Origin: Bacteroidales bacterium
Lineage (GTDB): Bacteria > Bacteroidota > Bacteroidia > Bacteroidales > UBA10428
Reading direction: 5' to 3'
Length of the DNA: 40,967 bases
Assembly: GCA_016931575.1 (NCBI GenBank)
Contig: JAFGEO010000039.1
Location: forward strand, 1 to 40,967
The notes under the pieces: model-generated
What the model saw: only the letters and a program-made list of their open reading frames with translations
What the model was told of the DNA's origin: nothing
Databases searched by the model: none
Made by a program: the position numbers and the translations under genes
Shown here: positions 36,928-40,967 of the stretch, piece after piece
Numbering within the stretch: the stretch's first letter is position 1
Layout of the letters: each line of letters opens with the position of its first letter

Positions 36928-37692
36928 ATGAAACTTAAAAAATATTCATTCATCCTGATACTTGCACCGGCCATCCTCCTGCTGGCAGGAATGACCGGTT
37001 GCGGAAGCTCATCACGCCTGGACAAACAATACCCCACCGATACACTGTCTGCAAATGCAGCTGCATCTGGCGACCTCATCGAGTTTAGTTTTATGCGGGG
37101 CCCTGAGCATAACCATCCCCTGATGGCCGTTTGGATTGAAGATGAAAGCGGAAAGTACATTCAGACCCTGTATGTTGCTGAATCCATTGCCAAAGGAGTC
37201 TTCGGGCATGGCGATAAAAAAACCGGAAAATGGCTCCCGGGACCTATCCGCAGGCCAGCAGCCCTGCCGGTTTGGGCACACAGGCGCGATGTAAAGGAAG
37301 CCGATGGCTGGTACGTCCCCACACAGGAAACGGCCATACCGGATGCCTATACCGGGGCGACACCCCAGAATAACTTCCTGCTGCGGGCCAAAACCGATAA
37401 AATACTCCCGGAAACTTTCTATGTCTATTTCGAGGTCAACCAGACCTGGGACTGGAACGAGTACTGGACCAATGACAAATACCCGGATGATCCGGAATAC
37501 AAAACTTCCTGCCAGCCGGCCCTGGTTTATCGGGCGAAAGTAAGTCGTTCCGAAGCAGGAAAAGGTATACCGCTGGAACTTATCGGGCATAGCCACTACG
37601 CTGGGAAGGACGGGAGCATCACCGAGGACCTGAGCACGATCACAACAGCAAAGGAGATTGCCAGGGAGGTGAGTGTGAGGTTGGTGAACTGA
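36928..37692 (+). CDS. DUF2271-like lipoprotein
   Basis: This 254-residue protein has a lipoprotein signal with its cysteine in MTGCGSSS (about residue 25). The body contains LMAVWIEDESGKYIQTLYVAE, then ALPVWAHRR and DAYTGATPQNNFLL, and strands FYVYFEVNQTWDWNEYW, agreeing with the DUF2271 pattern of predicted periplasmic proteins. Members often neighbour iron-uptake or PepSY proteins, and here the partner is the TonB-dependent receptor 12 bases upstream. A role in capturing or processing the receptor's ligand is inference. It is the last gene of the unit. Confidence 0.65.
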   Translation: MKLKKYSFILILAPAILLLAGMTGCGSSSRLDKQYPTDTLSANAAASGDLIEFSFMRGPEHNHPLMAVWIEDESGKYIQTLYVAESIAKGVFGHGDKKTGKWLPGPIRRPAALPVWAHRRDVKEADGWYVPTQETAIPDAYTGATPQNNFLLRAKTDKILPETFYVYFEVNQTWDWNEYWTNDKYPDDPEYKTSCQPALVYRAKVSRSEAGKGIPLELIGHSHYAGKDGSITEDLSTITTAKEIAREVSVRLVN

Positions 37693-37789
37693 TTAACTGA
37701 GAAACTGACGATTTAATTCCAGCGAACTGCCAGGATCAGAACCCTCAGTAACTCGATTCATCCTTTACAGAATGATTAGTCGATCCTGC

Positions 37790-37807
37790 TACCTGAAAAG
37801 TCAGGTA
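37790..37807. repeat. Short hairpin after the DUF2271-like gene
   Basis: TACCTGA / TCAGGTA form a perfect 7-bp stem with loop AAAG, about 100 bases past the stop. There is no U-tract, so it is not a standard terminator. It lies in a 231-bp gap between convergent genes. Confidence 0.35.
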
Positions 37808-37870
37808 CTTGATTGATGGGTTATTTAGTGTAATTAGCATTTATTTTTATTGCTGTTATTTTTTGAAGTT

Positions 37871-37902
37871 TCGACTCCTCGACTCCTCGACTCCTCGACT
37901 CC
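37871..37902. repeat. Tandem 8-bp repeat (four copies)
   Basis: Four perfect copies of TCGACTCC run head to tail, followed by degenerate CTCATC units. The array lies between convergent genes, 21 bases beyond the end of the downstream minus-strand lipoprotein gene. Such arrays change copy number by slippage and would be useful for strain typing. Confidence 0.85.
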
Positions 37903-37923
37903 TCACCTCATCAACTCATCCTT

Positions 37924-38565
37924 TTAGGGTAATCGTTCCAGCCTGTACCCATACTTCGACGAAATAAATTTCAGGAAGCCGTCTTTGTTGTAATAGATGG
38001 TGTCATAGTAAAATTCAGCAGAGCCTTCAGGTAAATCTCCCTTATTAAGTTTATAAACCCCAGCATAGCTTGTTTCATTAATTGTTGTTTTATTTATATA
38101 CGCGATGTCTGTAACATAATCATCATAGGAAATGATTTCATTATTTTCAGGTTTATAGACAAAATAATACTCGTAATTTAATTGATCATTGGTATTAAAT
38201 TTTATTCTTGCATTTGAATTGGGACTGCCAGTTATTTTTAAAATAAGGTTTAAGTTTTTATTACTAAAATGAGGAAAATCCGATATAAATGAAAAACTTA
38301 TAGATGGATGAATAATAAACGATCCCCCATTCACACATTTATAGTTATCGTAAAAAGATGAATCCCAATCCTCTGTCCTTGAGGAGCAAATTAATTCATA
38401 AGTCTTTCCTCCCCTATCCTCAAAATGGAGGGTGTCTCCAACCTGAAAGGAAAACCATTCAAGGGTATTTGCTGGAAATTCAGGATCACTAATATCCGGA
38501 CATTCCTTTTCCTGATAGCAGGAGGCAAGCAATGGGAGTAACAGGTATAAAAGGATTTTTTTCAT
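37924..38565 (-). CDS. Predicted lipoprotein of unknown function
   Basis: This 213-residue protein begins MKKILLYLLLPLLASC, a clear lipoprotein signal with Cys16. The mature part is rich in aromatic residues and in strands with D, N and Y (for example YEYYFVYKPENNEII) and ends YGYRLERLP, which suggests a beta-rich surface or periplasmic domain. I do not recognise a family. It is 30 bases downstream of the large exported protein gene and shares its AT-rich codon use, so the two are probably cotranscribed and perhaps work together. Confidence 0.75.
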   Translation of the reverse strand: MKKILLYLLLPLLASCYQEKECPDISDPEFPANTLEWFSFQVGDTLHFEDRGGKTYELICSSRTEDWDSSFYDNYKCVNGGSFIIHPSISFSFISDFPHFSNKNLNLILKITGSPNSNARIKFNTNDQLNYEYYFVYKPENNEIISYDDYVTDIAYINKTTINETSYAGVYKLNKGDLPEGSAEFYYDTIYYNKDGFLKFISSKYGYRLERLP

Positions 38566-38595
38566 TTCTTGAGAAATTAAGTATAATTGAAATTA

Positions 38596-40701
38596 TCAGG
38601 GGACTAAATATTCTTCAATATCACAGTAGGTAACTGTAGTATCGGGAAGGATTTCCAAGGTATATCCATCCCCATACGCCTGATTTCCAGTTAGTGTAAT
38701 ATGATCTGTTATTATTTTGACATCATATTGTTTGTAATTGTATCCTGAACGTGGACTACCATCTAAAGTTATTTCAGCATCAGGTTTGTGGGTGAAATCG
38801 AAATAAACTACTTCATCTTCAGATTCGATACTATTTATTTCCGGATCAAGCAAATTATCATAGTGTTCTGTCATATCAAAATAATCACTAAATAAAGCAT
38901 TTTGACTTGCTTCCAGCCAAAGTAAATTATATGCTAGCATGTAGTCAAGGCCTGGAAATTTTGCTCCATTGGGATCATTGCTATCTGTTTCTACTGTACC
39001 ATTCATTTGATCGCGACTTGCATCCCATCTATAATTATTGCGCCAACCGGCAACTCCTTCACTCAAACCCGCTGGCTCAAATTCAGGCAAATAGTGAGGT
39101 CCATCACAAGGAGCTGTTTGAAGTTGAGCAATAAGCTGCTTCCGAACTAGGTCAGCATCCTTATTTTTTGGATTTAGATAAAGATTTAAAAGTGGGAAAA
39201 TTGTCCAACCAATAGGCTCTGAGTAAGTGCAGAGACTCTCAAATGTGACATTTTCTGCTTCCGGAAACAAGATTCCATCATAGTGCATCCATGAGTCTCC
39301 TATTGCAGCATAGGTATATCCTGTTGAGGCTCCCCATCTTGTACCTTTTTCTTTTAGAGTATCTCCAGGTATGGTATTACCAAGTAGGTTAATGCTATCA
39401 TATCTGAAAACCAGTGTCATTTCATCCCTTAGTATATTATTTATAACATAACCTACTGAATCAAATCCTGGCAAATGACTACCTGGATTACCAAACATAT
39501 TCCAACAAAACTTTTGATAATTGATTAGCCTTAGTTCAAGGTAATCCTCAAGAATTTCTAAATAACTGCGATCGTCTTTGTGTTGTTGCAATATGCCTAT
39601 TACATTGTAAGGATTCAAGTAATCTTGGGCATTGGGTGATAAGAGGCTATTAATAAGTTCTAGCTCATTGCTTGCAATATCAAGAACAAAATTCCAGAAT
39701 TCAACACCAAGTAAAATAACACCACAAACTTCAAAAGCCATGTATACATAGGTATCTGTCAGTGGATTAACGGTATTATCGAACTGAGAACTATAATCTC
39801 TATCTGGAACAATTGATAGAGGAACTGTGTATTGACGATCCGGGTCACAAATGAAATCGGCGGCTCTTGCTTGTCCATATAATCCCATATACAATTTATC
39901 ACTATATCCATACGCATATACTGAATCATTCGTAGTCTTTCCAACCCAGTTGTTAGCTTTATAGTAATCCATGTAGCGCTGAGTATGTAAGATTGCTTCC
40001 TCGATAAACCTATAATTATTGTAAACAACGACTCCTTCAGGACAATTAGCCAAGGACTTGACTAATAAAGCAAATCCGGTTAGCATACCTTCCCATTCTT
40101 CAGAACTTGGGTAGAAAGTCTTCTCAAGAGCTCCACTTGGATTAGAAATCTTATAATCTGAATTATACTCACTCAGATTGGATTTAACAACCTCTGAATA
40201 ATTATTATCTAGTCTAAATGAGGTATAGAGATTACTAGTAAAATAATCAGGCACATCATCTCTACAAAATAGACCATTCAGGCTACCACTAGTATTTTCT
40301 GGATAGTAAAGCTTCTCACAATTATAATCGAGACGTTCATAGGCTTTCATAGCACTATAGAGCTCCCACTGTGTTTGTTCATAGGGTTCCCCATTCTGAT
40401 ACAATAAGGCTAATTCTGTGGCAAGTACTCCAATATACCTACCCAGGCCTTGTATAGGGTTGTCTTTCCAGCTAAGAGTTAAAAAATCATTCGTACCCCA
40501 GTGATCAGCAGCTAAAGCGGGTATGCTTAAACCAGAAGGCACACCAAGTTCTTCAGCTTCGCCAATAACGATAAATTCATCCATAAGCCGCTGCCGGTAA
40601 TACCAGTATTTGTAATGATCCCGGATATCCAGTTTCTGAGCTGTTAATTTCGTCGGCACGCTTACTATTAACAGCAAAAAGATGTATACTATTCTTCTCA
40701 T
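38596..40701 (-). CDS. Large exported protein of unknown function
   Basis: This 701-residue protein has a signal peptide (about 1-21, cleavage near TAQ-KL). Most of it is helical and rich in Y, W, N and D, with repeated paired-helix segments such as GMLTGFALLVKSLAN, IEEAILHTQRYMDYY and GLDYMLAYNLLWLEA. An (alpha/alpha) toroid of the kind seen in glycan-active enzymes is possible but unproven. The C-terminal 90 residues turn beta-rich (YDVKIITDHITLTGNQAYG), ending EEYLVP, and may be a secretion or surface domain. The DNA is noticeably more AT-rich than the lpx and infB genes. A lipoprotein gene follows. Confidence 0.75.
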   Translation of the reverse strand: MRRIVYIFLLLIVSVPTKLTAQKLDIRDHYKYWYYRQRLMDEFIVIGEAEELGVPSGLSIPALAADHWGTNDFLTLSWKDNPIQGLGRYIGVLATELALLYQNGEPYEQTQWELYSAMKAYERLDYNCEKLYYPENTSGSLNGLFCRDDVPDYFTSNLYTSFRLDNNYSEVVKSNLSEYNSDYKISNPSGALEKTFYPSSEEWEGMLTGFALLVKSLANCPEGVVVYNNYRFIEEAILHTQRYMDYYKANNWVGKTTNDSVYAYGYSDKLYMGLYGQARAADFICDPDRQYTVPLSIVPDRDYSSQFDNTVNPLTDTYVYMAFEVCGVILLGVEFWNFVLDIASNELELINSLLSPNAQDYLNPYNVIGILQQHKDDRSYLEILEDYLELRLINYQKFCWNMFGNPGSHLPGFDSVGYVINNILRDEMTLVFRYDSINLLGNTIPGDTLKEKGTRWGASTGYTYAAIGDSWMHYDGILFPEAENVTFESLCTYSEPIGWTIFPLLNLYLNPKNKDADLVRKQLIAQLQTAPCDGPHYLPEFEPAGLSEGVAGWRNNYRWDASRDQMNGTVETDSNDPNGAKFPGLDYMLAYNLLWLEASQNALFSDYFDMTEHYDNLLDPEINSIESEDEVVYFDFTHKPDAEITLDGSPRSGYNYKQYDVKIITDHITLTGNQAYGDGYTLEILPDTTVTYCDIEEYLVP

Positions 40702-40711
40702 CTTGTTTAAA

Positions 40712-40859
40712 TTAATCTGTTAATATCATCGTTCGTGTATCGATCAGCTGCCCATCAGAATTCATTTTCAACTGGGCGTGAAGATTAAAGGAAATCAAAA
40801 CTAAAAGGCTAATTCCAATTACAATCCGTAATCGGGGGGGGGGAATCATTTCTTTTCAT
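40712..40859 (-). pseudogene. Short signal-peptide reading frame interrupted at a poly-G run
   Basis: On the minus strand ATG (40859-40857) starts a frame that meets ten C and stops after 16 codons. If the run were nine or twelve bases, the frame would give a 48-residue product with a hydrophobic signal core (IVIGISLLVLISF), a likely HAQ cleavage site, and a stop 10 bases before the next gene. The sense reading after the run strongly suggests this was or is a coding unit. Either the homopolymer varies in the population, or the sequence carries an indel error, or the gene is a remnant. Confidence 0.5.
40834..40843. repeat. Homopolymer of ten G (C on the minus strand)
   Basis: Ten consecutive G on the plus strand stand in otherwise AT-rich DNA, within the first codons of a minus-strand exported reading frame. 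Such runs change length by slipped-strand mispairing and are also prone to sequencing error. Confidence 0.9.
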
Positions 40860-40896
40860 TGTGAAAGAGTTTAATTGGTTAATAATTTGTAACTGC

Positions 40897-40912
40897 ATTC
40901 CTGATCAGGAAT
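40897..40912. promoter_or_regulatory. 16-bp perfect palindrome upstream of the poly-G frame
   Basis: ATTCCTGATCAGGAAT is fully self-complementary and lies 38 bases upstream of the minus-strand ATG at 40859. It could be an operator for the exported-protein unit. A chance palindrome cannot be excluded. Confidence 0.4.
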
Positions 40913-40967
40913 TAACAGTTTCTATGTATATGTTCCACAAGGTAGCAAAATGTCCCCGCTTAAGGGC

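Noticed and set aside
37871-37902. Tandem repeat considered as a CRISPR array
   Set aside because: The units are 8 bp without spacers, and no cas gene is nearby.

Overview
The window looks like a chromosomal segment of a Bacteroidota bacterium, most likely from the Bacteroidales/Marinilabiliales side. The evidence is a fused LpxC-FabZ enzyme, a type IX secretion (T9SS) C-terminal sorting domain, a TonB-dependent receptor with a CarboxypepD_reg-like N-terminus, a NusA without the proteobacterial C-terminal repeats, an IF-2 with a long K/E/P-rich linker, promoters of the TAnnTTTG type and no clear Shine-Dalgarno sequences. No rRNA, tRNA, CRISPR array, insertion sequence or prophage was seen.

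Left part (1-11.4 kb): a 24-residue gene tail and a structured non-coding stretch precede a complete minus-strand SUF iron-sulfur assembly operon, read sufB-sufC-sufD-sufS-sufE-DUF59 (SufT-like). A perfect inverted repeat lies just upstream of sufB. Divergent from it are thiL, an orphan membrane histidine kinase, an aldo/keto reductase and a T9SS-secreted protein with a strong terminator.

Middle part (11.4-25.9 kb): a secreted 1158-residue fusion of a GH127 beta-L-arabinofuranosidase and a type B carboxylesterase has a 19-bp perfect palindrome over its predicted transcription start. Next come the minus-strand lipid A genes HD-lpxD-lpxC/fabZ-lpxA with a terminator. The divergent rimP-nusA-infB operon has an attenuator-like hairpin in its leader and a terminator after infB. 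queG follows.

Right part (25.9-41 kb) is accessory. It holds a small lipoprotein overlapping a decayed outer-membrane-protein gene, an unrecognised tail-anchored protein and a Blc-type lipocalin. A four-gene plus-strand cluster follows: lipoprotein, NTF2-like protein, retinol-dehydrogenase-like SDR and phytoene-desaturase/RetSat-like oxidoreductase, probably acting on a hydrophobic isoprenoid or lipid. A second cluster encodes a monoacylglycerol-lipase-like hydrolase, a GSCFA protein, a TonB-dependent receptor and a DUF2271-like lipoprotein. The window ends with two AT-richer minus-strand genes for unrecognised exported proteins. Upstream of them a signal-peptide reading frame is broken at a run of ten G, which is either a phase-variable switch or a sequence error.

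No clearly new multi-gene system is proven. The strongest leads are the poly-G locus, the GH127-esterase fusion with its palindrome, the SDR/FAD-oxidoreductase cluster, and the hairpins ahead of sufB and rimP.
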